The notes under the pieces were generated by a model. It ran no database searches, had not been told where the DNA came from, and saw nothing but the letters and a program-made list of their open reading frames with translations. From positions 558,001 to 622,000 of the forward strand of contig NZ_WBVQ01000001.1 of assembly GCF_008933165.1 (NCBI RefSeq): 64,000 nucleotides of DNA, in the 5' to 3' direction. Source of the DNA: Phaeocystidibacter marisrubri (GTDB lineage: Bacteria > Bacteroidota > Bacteroidia > Flavobacteriales > Schleiferiaceae). The translations under genes were made by a program, and so were the position numbers. Shown here piece after piece: positions 15,725 through 24,022 of this stretch (positions are counted from its first letter, which is position 1; each line of letters starts with the position of its first letter).

Positions 15725-18013
15725 TTATCTTCCAAAGAGTCTATCCCAGAAGCTTCGATCACCTGTATCGTTCGTGTCTACTTTTCTTTCTCCATCGTCG
15801 AAGTAATTACCTAGACGCTCAAGAAAATCTGCTTCGCGTATATCAGGACAATCTCGTACATCCAAGCTGTCAGATAGTGGGTTGAGCTCAAAACTACCCG
15901 TGTACTTAGAACGGTAGCCTGAACCTTCAATACTTCGGAAGAATCTCGCCCAAATCGGTAGAGCCATGTGTGATCCAGCACCAAGTGCTCCATTTCTGAA
16001 GTGAACTTTAGGATTACTCGCTCCAACCCATGCACCAGCTACAAGCTTTGGAGAGTATCCAATAAACCATCCATCGGCATAGTCTTGAGCGGTTCCCGTC
16101 TTCCCGGCGTATTCACTGCTCAGTCCGTAGGTAGAACGTGCACTTCGTGCGGTACCTTCATTGATGACTGCTTGCAAGTATGACGTGAGTTCATCGCATA
16201 CTGCATTCTCTATAGCATCTGAACTCGACGCTCCTGGGGCTTTGTATATCACAGTGCCAAATGCATCTGTAATTTTTGTGATATACCGGGGACGAACGCG
16301 TTTTCCGTGATTGGCAAAGGTGCAGTATGAATTCACCATCTCAAGTAGGGTGGCTTCATTTGTTCCAAGTGCCATAGATGGAACGCGACGAATTGGGCTT
16401 GAAAATCCAGCACGCTTGGCGAAGTTCTCTACTTTGCCCATTCCTGTTCGAAGCAAGACTTCAACAGAAATTACGTTCAGCGACTTTTTCAGAGCTCCTC
16501 TCAGGTTATAATAGAGAGAATCATCTCCACCAGAGTTGGTTGGATGCCAATTGTCGTAATCAGGATAAGTTTGAGAGACATTTCTGAAATAGGTACACTC
16601 ATCAATGCCCGATTCAATGGCTGCGCCGTACACAAAAGGCTTAAAGGTTGAAGCTGTTTGACGGCGAGTGGTGACATGGTCATACGGAAGGTAGGTATAG
16701 TCCAATCCCCCTACCCAAGCCAAGACGTTTCCTGAATTGGGTTCCATGGCTAGAAAGCCTGTGTGTAACATGGACTGGTAATATCCTATGCTGTCAAGCG
16801 AACTCATTTCCACATTCTTCACTCCGTGTTCTCCACTGAGATCTACCACAGTCATAGGGTGAGGAATCGACATCGCCTCGATGATTTCTTCATCACTTTT
16901 TCCATTGGCTTTTAGTCGTTTGTAGATTCCAGTTTTTACAACTTGGCTTTGAATCACACTGTGGTTATTGCCCCACGGATTGTTATGTCCCCAATGAGCA
17001 TTGAACTCACCTTGAAGAGATTTCATGTGTCGTTCTACAGAGGCAACGGCATATTGTTGCAGACGACTATTTAAGGTCGTTTCAATTATCAGTCCGTCCG
17101 TTCTCAAGTCGTATTCTGAGCCATCAGGCTTTCTAAGCTCATCAAGAATGGCCTTAATTTGAGGTTCAATATGAGCGATGAAATAGGGTGCGGGATTATC
17201 GGATTCCAAATTGTAGTAATTCAATTCCATTGGGATGGCTTGAATAGAGTCCGCTGCTGCTTCAGTGATGTATTCATACTTCGCCATTTGGTCCAACACG
17301 GTATTGCGACGATCGAGTGCGAGTTCTGGATTCCTTCTCGGATTGTATAGAGTGTTACCCTTGAGAAGTCCTACAAGTACGGCACATTCCTCAATAGAAA
17401 GTGAGGCGGGTTTCTTATTGAAGTAACGTTGGGAGGCGGTTTCGATCCCATAAACGTTTTCACCAAAACTCACTGTATTCAAGTACAACTCTAAGATTTG
17501 CTCCTTATTAAAAGTTTCTTCGAAGCGCTGAGCGATAATGATTTCTTTCACCTTGGCTACGGGCATTGACAAAAAGCCAAAGTCGTCTCTACCATAGGTG
17601 TTTTTAACTAGCTGCTGAGTAAGGGTAGAGCCACCACCGGAAGAGGCGTCTTGCAAGATGAGGGTTTTAAAGATTACACGAGCAAGACTTCGCTTATCTA
17701 CTCCATTGTGTTCAAAGAAACGAGCGTCTTCCGTGGCAACTAACGCATCGATCAGTGTTTGGGGAATCTCGTCGATGTTAGCCCCTGTACGGTTTTGAAC
17801 GAAGTATTTACCAATCAAGGTGTTGTCTGAACTGTATACTTCAGAAGCTAAATAATTGCGGATGGATAGGATGTCTTCATCATTGGGTAACCGACCAAAA
17901 GCACCGGCCCACACCAAGAAGATGAACAAAGCTAGTAGGGCTGCTCCGGCAAGAGCAAGTTTGAATAATCGTACAATCCAAAGGCGACGAGTGGACTTCT
18001 TTTTCTTCTTCAT
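15725..18013 (-). CDS. Penicillin-binding protein 1A (bifunctional transglycosylase/transpeptidase)
   Basis: Peptidoglycan polymerase and cross-linker, anchored in the inner membrane. Seen: a Lys/Arg-rich N-terminus and a membrane helix (LALAGAALLALFIFLVWAGA), a GT51 domain with EDARFFEHNGVD and GGGSTLTQQLVKN, and a transpeptidase domain with STFK near residue 456, SLN near 511 and KTGTAQD near 636. All catalytic motifs are present. Length 762 is normal for the Bacteroidetes class. It sits 55 bases below the FtsX-type permease gene. Family certain; whether it is the only class A enzyme cannot be told. Confidence 0.92.
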   Translation of the reverse strand: MKKKKKSTRRLWIVRLFKLALAGAALLALFIFLVWAGAFGRLPNDEDILSIRNYLASEVYSSDNTLIGKYFVQNRTGANIDEIPQTLIDALVATEDARFFEHNGVDKRSLARVIFKTLILQDASSGGGSTLTQQLVKNTYGRDDFGFLSMPVAKVKEIIIAQRFEETFNKEQILELYLNTVSFGENVYGIETASQRYFNKKPASLSIEECAVLVGLLKGNTLYNPRRNPELALDRRNTVLDQMAKYEYITEAAADSIQAIPMELNYYNLESDNPAPYFIAHIEPQIKAILDELRKPDGSEYDLRTDGLIIETTLNSRLQQYAVASVERHMKSLQGEFNAHWGHNNPWGNNHSVIQSQVVKTGIYKRLKANGKSDEEIIEAMSIPHPMTVVDLSGEHGVKNVEMSSLDSIGYYQSMLHTGFLAMEPNSGNVLAWVGGLDYTYLPYDHVTTRRQTASTFKPFVYGAAIESGIDECTYFRNVSQTYPDYDNWHPTNSGGDDSLYYNLRGALKKSLNVISVEVLLRTGMGKVENFAKRAGFSSPIRRVPSMALGTNEATLLEMVNSYCTFANHGKRVRPRYITKITDAFGTVIYKAPGASSSDAIENAVCDELTSYLQAVINEGTARSARSTYGLSSEYAGKTGTAQDYADGWFIGYSPKLVAGAWVGASNPKVHFRNGALGAGSHMALPIWARFFRSIEGSGYRSKYTGSFELNPLSDSLDVRDCPDIREADFLERLGNYFDDGERKVDTNDTGDRSFWDRLFGR

Positions 18014-18068
18014 ATAGGTTTTGAGAGGAAATGACTACAAAATACGCGACGTGATTTCGGTGAATCCG

Positions 18069-19313
18069 CTATTCGTAACGAAGGGATTCTATCGGATCCA
18101 AACGAGCCGCTTTAACTGCAGGGTATAAGCCAGAAAGAACTCCAGTTACAAATGTGATACTCACTGCAAAAATCACCCAATCCCAAGGAACAGTAAATGT
18201 GGTTCCTAGCTGTGATCCAACTGAGTTACCAATGATAATTCCAAAAATGATTCCCATTACGCCACCCAGCTGACTTACTAACGCCGCTTCCGTTAAGAAC
18301 TGGAGTACAATGTGTCTTTGCTTAGCGCCAATAGCCTTTCGGGTACCAATTTCTCGCGTACGCTGACGAACGCTAACCAACATAATATTCAGCAGGTTGA
18401 TGGCAGCTACTAATAGTGTGATGAGGCTAACAGCAATGGCTGCAATGTAGAGTTGATTCTTATTCTCTAGTAACATTGAGCTAAGCGCATCACTTCGGGT
18501 AATATTAAAGGATGATTCTTCTCGTGGATGTTGTTTTCTGATTGCGCGCATTACGGCTGTCGCCTCACTCACGGTGGCATCTAAGTTGGCGCCATTTCCC
18601 GTCATCACATTAATGCTGTAGCCTGATGAGGGGGAGGTGAGGCTAGCTCTAGCTCGGGTGATCGGAATGAGCACGGCATTATCGCCAGAGAAAATGGATG
18701 AGGAACCTTTGGGGTTTAGAATACCTACCACGCGATAGCGCTGTCCGCGCATGGAGATAGATGTGTCAATTGCTTCATCCGTTCCAAATAGTTTTTCATA
18801 AACGTCCTTACCTAAGAGCACAATGGGGCGAGAATCTGAAATGTCTTGTCTTGTAAAACCGCGACCTTCATTGATCGAGTAACCGCTCGTTTGCAGGTAG
18901 TTTTCATCGATAGCCCAGACCAATACATTGGGATCAGTCGCCTTAGAACCATGTTTGACTTCCATGGCTCCTGTTACGCGGTAAGACAGAGAAGAAGTGG
19001 CGCCATTATACTGGAATCGATTAACAAAATCATTGGCTTGGTCCCAAGTAATGGGCGGGTGCGTCTTCGGGCGAGAGCCTCGTCGGCCAATTTGTATGTT
19101 CATACCACGGCTTTGAATGGTGAACGTGTTGGCACCGAGTGAAGAGAAATTATCCGTGACTGCTTGTTCAAGAGATCGAACGCTTGTAAGCATTCCCATC
19201 ATAGCCATAATACCAATCGCAATGACAGAAGCCGTTAGGATGGCTCGCAGTTTTTGCGTCATTAATGCATCTATGGCAATTCGTATGTTCTCTAGGATTT
19301 GAAGGCGGCGCAT
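18069..19313 (-). CDS. ABC transporter permease, MacB/FtsX type
   Basis: A 414-residue permease with an N-terminal membrane helix (AILTASVIAIGIMAMMGMLTS), a large periplasmic MacB_PCD-like domain (residues about 45-265) and a C-terminal FtsX domain with three membrane helices (LYIAAIAVSLITLLVAAINL, GGVMGIIFGIIIGNSVG, WVIFAVSITFVTGVLSGLYP) and the typical TREIGTRKAIGAKQRHI loop. Such proteins work with an ATPase and often an adaptor in mechanotransmission or lipoprotein/toxin export. No ATPase gene is adjacent, so the partner must be elsewhere. Confidence 0.88.
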   Translation of the reverse strand: MRRLQILENIRIAIDALMTQKLRAILTASVIAIGIMAMMGMLTSVRSLEQAVTDNFSSLGANTFTIQSRGMNIQIGRRGSRPKTHPPITWDQANDFVNRFQYNGATSSLSYRVTGAMEVKHGSKATDPNVLVWAIDENYLQTSGYSINEGRGFTRQDISDSRPIVLLGKDVYEKLFGTDEAIDTSISMRGQRYRVVGILNPKGSSSIFSGDNAVLIPITRARASLTSPSSGYSINVMTGNGANLDATVSEATAVMRAIRKQHPREESSFNITRSDALSSMLLENKNQLYIAAIAVSLITLLVAAINLLNIMLVSVRQRTREIGTRKAIGAKQRHIVLQFLTEAALVSQLGGVMGIIFGIIIGNSVGSQLGTTFTVPWDWVIFAVSITFVTGVLSGLYPAVKAARLDPIESLRYE

Positions 19314-19871
19314 GCTTGGTTTTGTCTATTCAAAGCTACGTTTTTTTGCGACAGAAAAATGTGGCTTCGGTTAGGATCAGGTTAAAGAAAACTCAATATT
19401 TCAAAACTTAGGACAGGTGTGATTTGATAGAAGAATGTGGGGACTACCGTCCCGCCCCAGTCTCAAGTTACACTTTGAAATAGATAACCGTACTGATCTC
19501 AGTCTGCAATATTATCTCGTTGAAAACTAGTCGATTGTAAACGTTTATCCCTAGGTGATGAATTGGGTGATTCGTAACTTAATTGCGGGAGGAGGATGGG
19601 TGGCCCCTGATCGAACTACCAAGTTTTTGGCTAGAGTTGCAACAATTTCTTTCAGGACACAGAGGTCTTGGGTGAGTAAGGGGACTACCGTCCCGCCCCA
19701 GTCTTAAGTTACACTTTGAAATGGATAACCATACTGATCTCAGTCTGCAATATTATCATGTTGAAAACTAGTTGATTGTAAACGTCTATCCCTAGGTGAT
19801 GAATGAGGTGATTCGTAACTTAATTGCGGGAGGAGGATGGGTGGCCCCTGAACAAATCTCAGGTTCATTGG
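19314..19871. other. 558-base intergenic region holding a two-copy direct repeat
   Basis: No coding region is credible here: every frame has frequent stops in both strands. Apart from about 125 unremarkable bases next to the permease start, which should contain its promoter, the region is filled by two copies of a 202-base unit with a 241-base period (separate entries). Confidence 0.7.
19439..19640. repeat. Direct repeat, copy 1 (period 241)
   Basis: Starts GGGGACTACCGTCCCGCCCC, which contains a GGGAC/GTCCC hairpin with a 4-base loop. It runs through ATTGCGGGAGGAGGATGGG to TTGGCTAGAGTTGC. Over the first 172 bases I count nine differences from copy 2, about 95% identity; beyond that the match is patchy but stays in register. 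A 16-codon reading frame in copy 2 lacks its start codon here (ATA), so coding is not conserved. Class unknown. Confidence 0.85.
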
Positions 19872-19881
19872 CTAGAATTGC
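19680..19881. repeat. Direct repeat, copy 2 (period 241), reaching into the M23 peptidase gene
   Basis: Same unit as copy 1, offset by exactly 241 bases throughout. Its last 10 bases (TAGAATTGCC in plus orientation) contain the stop and last codons of the M23 peptidase gene. The repeat may therefore have arisen by duplication of the peptidase 3' end and downstream flank, or an element may have inserted at the gene end. Confidence 0.85.
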
Positions 19882-20390
19882 CCGATAGGATCTAAGAAAA
19901 ACATTTTCTTCCATCTCTGTTTCTCTCCATCTATTTTCCAAGGTCGTGGCATTAGTGAGAACACAGAATAATGCAGATGGGGACTTTTTCCGCGAGCATT
20001 TCCAGTGCTGCCAACGGTTCCGATGGAGGTTGAAGAACCCACAAGAGTAAGTGGACTTGTTTCTATACTATCAAGGTGGGCGTAGTAATGAATCCTCCAC
20101 TTGGGTCCCAAAACAATAACAACTTTCCCTCCCGATTCTAATGTGCCTGTGTAAAGAACAATTCCGCGTGTACAAGATTCTACAACAGTTCCCGCTTTAG
20201 CGAAAATGTCCACTCCTTTGTGTGTGACAGATTTCCCCCATGGATAATACCAAAAGGAATCGGGATGATAGTCTGAAGATGTAGCGCCATCCACGGGCAT
20301 GTGCGCTCCATCTGGTGTCAAGTAGCCAACGATGAATAGAGTGAGAAGAAGAATACCTCGCTTCTTTTTGATAAAGCGAATTCCTCTCAT
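19872..20390 (-). CDS. M23-family metallopeptidase (LytM-like)
   Basis: A 172-residue protein with an N-terminal membrane segment or signal (GILLLTLFIVGYLTP) and a compact M23 domain. Seen: HKGVDIFAKAGTVVES with the metal-ligand His and Asp, HYYAHLDSI, and SPHLHYSVFS carrying the HxH ligand pair. All catalytic residues are present, so it is a candidate peptidoglycan endopeptidase in the periplasm. Its ATG overlaps the stop of the DUF6688-like gene (ATGA at 20387-20390). Its last codons fall inside repeat copy 2. Confidence 0.85.
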   Translation of the reverse strand: MRGIRFIKKKRGILLLTLFIVGYLTPDGAHMPVDGATSSDYHPDSFWYYPWGKSVTHKGVDIFAKAGTVVESCTRGIVLYTGTLESGGKVVIVLGPKWRIHYYAHLDSIETSPLTLVGSSTSIGTVGSTGNARGKSPHLHYSVFSLMPRPWKIDGEKQRWKKMFFLDPIGQF

Positions 20391-21499
20391 TTGGATGATG
20401 ATTGGGTTAGTTCCGAAAGAGGAGTTTTACTCGTGTATTGCAATTCTATCCTATTTTCCGGCTGAATATCAACTGAATACAATATCAGTGTGAATGTCCA
20501 TTCGAGTGGCTTCATGAGAAGGTAAACTAGGTGCGAAATTCGTCGGTCTTTGTATACATCGTAGTTTTTGTGAATGTGGTCGCCGACTTTGTCGTAGTGC
20601 CTGCGAATCCATTGATGAGTTTTTGGAGATACTTCGGAAAGCCACTGCTCGAATGCATTACAGACGAGTAATTGTCGGTTACAGGCAATCAATTTACTAT
20701 TGCGGATGCCCACTCGCTTCGAACCGACAAACCTTGGGTTTCCGTTGGCTGCCACACTACAGAGGTAATGGCCGCCACAATCCACATTTTCACAGAGTGG
20801 GGTGAGTGTAGAGAAGGTGTGATAGTATGTTTCTGTGAACAACTTGATCATACCATCCGGACGTTGGGTGAAGATGTATTGAACAAGGTAAATTAGAAAG
20901 CTCACAGGCAGGAGACCGATAAAATACTTCAGGATTTGATTCGCAAATCGTTCAAACGAGTAACGTCCTTTGGGATTCTCGGGAAGATCCAAGTATTCTT
21001 CGTCTTCATAGGATTCTTGTTTCCCTCCATTCATATTGAGACGGGCTTGCATGACGTGCCATAACCAAAGGTAGATAGGGGAATTGCCAATGAGGATAGG
21101 AATCCAACCTCCCGATTGATCACTGGAAATAATTTGAATCCCAATGGCGGTGTTTAGTAGAAATAAGAGAAGTACACTACCTCCCCCCAGCAACTCCATG
21201 AAAGGAGGCCATGGTGACCTGCTGTATTTGTAAGCTAATGAGATAGAAAGTACGGGAATGCAGAGGATGTAAAACTCCGGTAGATACTCCGTATTGAATG
21301 CAGAGGATGCACAACAATCATGATTATCCACGACGAATGCGGCGAAGAAGACGATAGGATTGAAAATGAAAATGACCAACTCTATCAATACTTCAAGTAT
21401 TGGGTGGAATTGATAAGTTGGCCGACTAAACCTTTTGGCTGTTTTGATGAGTAGTACTAGACTAGGCAAACAAAAGGCTGTGATAGTAAGTACGAACAA
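20387..21499 (-). CDS. DUF6688-like multi-spanning membrane protein (TTG start)
   Basis: A 370-residue membrane protein. Seen: about five hydrophobic segments in the first 240 residues (VLTITAFCLPSLVLLIK, LIELVIFIFNPIVFFAAFVV, LGGGSVLLLFLLNTAIGI, FIGLLPVSFLIYLVQYIF), then a conserved Cys-rich stretch CENVDCGGHYLCSVAA and NRQLLVCNAFEQWL, ending in VYLLMKPLEWTF. I recognise this C-terminal pattern as DUF6688, with no known function. An in-frame TAA lies five codons upstream, and the first usable start is a TTG at 21499. It overlaps the M23 gene by four bases, suggesting a shared task in the envelope. Confidence 0.8.
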   Translation of the reverse strand: MFVLTITAFCLPSLVLLIKTAKRFSRPTYQFHPILEVLIELVIFIFNPIVFFAAFVVDNHDCCASSAFNTEYLPEFYILCIPVLSISLAYKYSRSPWPPFMELLGGGSVLLLFLLNTAIGIQIISSDQSGGWIPILIGNSPIYLWLWHVMQARLNMNGGKQESYEDEEYLDLPENPKGRYSFERFANQILKYFIGLLPVSFLIYLVQYIFTQRPDGMIKLFTETYYHTFSTLTPLCENVDCGGHYLCSVAANGNPRFVGSKRVGIRNSKLIACNRQLLVCNAFEQWLSEVSPKTHQWIRRHYDKVGDHIHKNYDVYKDRRISHLVYLLMKPLEWTFTLILYSVDIQPENRIELQYTSKTPLSELTQSSSK

Positions 21500-21517
21500 G
21501 AAAGAGCGGTTTTATGA

Positions 21518-21904
21518 TTAGAGACTTAAAAAGTAACGCTCCATTGGATCAAAATAGTAATCTTCCCATCCTTTTTTGTACTTCGCGCCATCTGAAGATA
21601 AGTGACTATGATGAATAGTGACCAAGCATCCTTCTCCAGATTTTTGAAAGGTAATTTCAACTAAAGAATCCTCTGTTTTTTGCTTGAAATCTGTAGTCCT
21701 CCAAGCCTGAAGAATTCTCGTCTTTCTATCAATCTCCAAATTAGTGCCAGAAATGTATTGATTCCAAGCATGAAATCTACCACCAACTTCCGCACTAACA
21801 TGTGCAGGAGAACCCGTCATGGCGCTGTGCTTTTCGCTGCTTAACCATGCGTCAAAAACATCATCAGGAGATGCAGGAAGTTTAGTCTCTATCGTAAATT
21901 CCAT
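21518..21904 (-). CDS. SRPBCC/AHSA1-like protein
   Basis: A 128-residue protein of the START/Bet v1-like superfamily: FTIETKLPASPDDVFDAWLS at the N-terminus, GRFHAWNQYISGTNLEI in the middle and LVTIHHSHLSSDGAKYKKGWEDYYFDPMERYF at the end, which is the AHSA1-type layout. Such proteins bind hydrophobic ligands or, in the Aha1 case, Hsp90; the bacterial members mostly lack a known role. It is 18 bases upstream of the DUF6688-like gene and probably the first gene of that transcript. Confidence 0.8.
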   Translation of the reverse strand: MEFTIETKLPASPDDVFDAWLSSEKHSAMTGSPAHVSAEVGGRFHAWNQYISGTNLEIDRKTRILQAWRTTDFKQKTEDSLVEITFQKSGEGCLVTIHHSHLSSDGAKYKKGWEDYYFDPMERYFLSL

Positions 21905-22270
21905 GTAGTTGTTTGTAGGTGAGGTTAAGATACAATAACTGTCCTAAAATCTGGAATGTCTTGTTACATTCCTGTGCAAGATGTCATATTCACGTTTATC
22001 TGATATTAATGACTTGTAAAGTTGAGTTGAATATTCAATCACCTGAAGAAAGGTGATCGTGAAGAATGGTGTGATGTACACTTCTTCGCATTAAAGTGGA
22101 CGAAATTTCGGTGAGTCAGTATGATGGAGTGGGATTCTTTTGTGTTCATTATCAAGAGATAAGAATGTTTAGAAGGCTTATATTAGAATTTAGTCAGCCT
22201 TGCTGTGTCACCTTGACTCACCGCAGTCCTCTTCACACTTTAATTACTTAGTAGTAAAATATTGTGCATC
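21905..22270. promoter_or_regulatory. 366-base divergent control region upstream of the five-gene cluster
   Basis: No gene is apparent. The region is AT-rich and unusually long for this compact genome. It holds a perfect 10-bp inverted repeat, CGGTGAGTCA (22109-22118) and TGACTCACCG (22214-22223), 95 bases apart; the second arm is part of a GTCA-CCT-TGAC dyad (22207-22217). These could be operator half-sites or the base of a leader structure. No convincing TAnnTTTG box was found in front of the SDR gene. Confidence 0.4.
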
Positions 22271-23005
22271 ATGAAAAGACTCGATAATAGGGTGGCTATC
22301 ATCACTGGTGGCGCCTCCGGTATAGGTAAAGCAGCCGTCGAAAAATTTGTAGCAGAAGGCGCTCGTGTTGCTATCTGGGATATGAATGAGGAGCATGGCA
22401 ATGCTCTCGTTGCAGCCATGGATGGTAAAGCATCTTTCTACAAAGTGAATACAGCAAATTCGGATGAGGTGAATGCTGCAGCCGAGAAGGTGATTGCCGA
22501 CTTTGGAAAGGTAGATATCTTGGTGAACAATGCTGGGATTACTCGGGATGCCACTCTTTTGAAAATGACCGACGAGCAATGGGATGCCGTGATCAACGTA
22601 AACTTGAAAGGGGTGTTCAACTGCACTCGTGCATTGGCCGGACATTTTAAGGACAACGGCTACGGGAGAATTGTGAATACTTCATCTGTGGTTGGACTTT
22701 ATGGAAACTTCGGACAATCCAATTACGTGGCAACGAAAGCCGGGGTGATTGGAATGACCAAAACATGGGCGAAGGAGTTTGGCAAATATGGAATTACGTC
22801 CAATGCAGTAGCACCGGGTTTCATTGCTACAGATATGGTGAAATCCATGCCAGAGAAAGTGTTAGATATGATGAAGGACAAGGCACCGCTCAAGCGTCTA
22901 GGACAGCCAGAAGATATCGCAAATGCATACGCTTTCTTAGCTTCCGATGAAGCTTCTTTCATCTCAGGAACCGTGTTGAGTGTTGATGGCGCAGTAACTA
23001 TTTAA
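22271..23005 (+). CDS. SDR-family oxidoreductase (FabG/PhaB-like)
   Basis: A 244-residue classical short-chain dehydrogenase. Seen: Rossmann motif TGGASGIG at residues 12-19, NNAG at 86-89, catalytic Ser139, Tyr152 and Lys156 (YVATK), and a C-terminus SGTVLSVDGAV typical of 3-oxoacyl-ACP or acetoacetyl-CoA reductases. NADP(H)-dependent reduction of a 3-oxoacyl thioester is the likely reaction; the substrate is not shown. The ATG at 22271 is preferred over an in-frame ATG three codons upstream. It is the first gene of a tight same-strand set with gaps of 9, 18 and 14 bases and one 8-base overlap. Confidence 0.85.
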   Translation: MKRLDNRVAIITGGASGIGKAAVEKFVAEGARVAIWDMNEEHGNALVAAMDGKASFYKVNTANSDEVNAAAEKVIADFGKVDILVNNAGITRDATLLKMTDEQWDAVINVNLKGVFNCTRALAGHFKDNGYGRIVNTSSVVGLYGNFGQSNYVATKAGVIGMTKTWAKEFGKYGITSNAVAPGFIATDMVKSMPEKVLDMMKDKAPLKRLGQPEDIANAYAFLASDEASFISGTVLSVDGAVTI

Positions 23006-23014
23006 CCTTCCTCT

Positions 23015-24004
23015 ATGAGAAATGCTAGAATAACAGGAACAGGTTCAGCATCCCCAGATCGTGTGGTTCCCAATGCTTATTTCAACGAATTATTAGGGGA
23101 AGATGTAGATACTTGGTTACGTGAGAATGTTCAGATTTTCGAAAGGAGATGGCTCGCGGAAGATGAGTCGGTGGCTGATTTGTGCGAAAAGGCCGCATGT
23201 ATGGCCATAGAGCGTGCAGGCATTTCAGCAGAAGATCTCGACTTGATAATCATTGCTACCGATACTCCTGAATATATTTCTCCTTCAACCGCATCTGTTC
23301 TACAAGATAGATTGGGAGCAAAGAATGCGGGAAGTTTCGATGTGAATACAGCTTGTGCAGGATTTGTTTCTGCCATGGATACTGCTTTTAAGTACATCCA
23401 GGCGGATGGTCAGTATCAGCATATTTTGGTGATTGGCGCCTATGCCATGAGCAAGTACTTAAACCTTCACGACAAGAAGACGGTGACGCTTTTTGCCGAT
23501 GGGGCTGGTGCAGTCGTCTTGTCGGCTACTGAAGAAGAGAATGTGGGACAATTGGCATCTCTTCAAATGACCCAAGGTCAGTATAATGAATGGATGGGGA
23601 TCTATGCAGGAGGTTCGAATACGCCAATTACTGCGGATGTGGTGGAGCGGGGTGAACACAAGCTGCAATTCGTAAAGAAATTCCCGAAAGAGCTCAATCC
23701 AACCATGTGGTCGAGTATGGCCAAAGAGATGGCCAAGAAGGCAGGAAAAGAAGTGAAGGATGTAAAGATGTTCTTCATGACTCAAATCAACATCAACAGT
23801 ATTTATGAGATGTTAGACATTCTGGGGTTGCCACATGATCGCGCTATTTACATCATGCACAAGAATGGATACACTGGCTCGGCGGCGATTCCAATGGCAC
23901 TCAACCAAGCAGTAGAAGCTGGAGAAATTGAAAGAGGTGATTTGATCACCTTGATCGGTTCGGGCGGCGGACTAGCCTTTGCTGGTAGCCTCGTTCAGTA
24001 TTAA
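23015..24004 (+). CDS. Ketoacyl-ACP synthase III-like protein with altered catalytic triad
   Basis: A 329-residue thiolase-fold protein related to FabH. Seen: DVNTACAGF with the nucleophile Cys114, FADGAGAVVLS, and the C-terminal GSGGGLAFAGSLV. Aligning by eye to E. coli FabH, the catalytic His of the PHQAN motif is Thr256 (MTQIN), and the catalytic Asn of HGNTSAAS is Tyr286 (NGYTGSAA). The usual TGI-xxRR start of the substrate loop is also changed (VQIFERR). Cys is kept, so thioester formation may persist, but decarboxylative condensation as in FabH is unlikely. Context points to acyl transfer or hydrolysis in the cluster's pathway. Confidence 0.85.
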   Translation: MRNARITGTGSASPDRVVPNAYFNELLGEDVDTWLRENVQIFERRWLAEDESVADLCEKAACMAIERAGISAEDLDLIIIATDTPEYISPSTASVLQDRLGAKNAGSFDVNTACAGFVSAMDTAFKYIQADGQYQHILVIGAYAMSKYLNLHDKKTVTLFADGAGAVVLSATEEENVGQLASLQMTQGQYNEWMGIYAGGSNTPITADVVERGEHKLQFVKKFPKELNPTMWSSMAKEMAKKAGKEVKDVKMFFMTQININSIYEMLDILGLPHDRAIYIMHKNGYTGSAAIPMALNQAVEAGEIERGDLITLIGSGGGLAFAGSLVQY

Positions 24005-24022
24005 TGCTCAAAAAGAAAACGG

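Noticed and set aside
19733-19800. A conserved 16-codon small gene inside the 241-base repeat.
   Set aside because: Copy 2 reads ATG then 16 codons to TAG, but copy 1 has ATA at the start position and two amino acid changes, and no ribosome-binding site is clear. Coding cannot be supported.
19439-19881. An insertion sequence or miniature transposon with terminal inverted repeats.
   Set aside because: I could find no inverted repeat shared by the two ends of the unit, no target-site duplication and no transposase reading frame. The direct repeat remains of unknown class.
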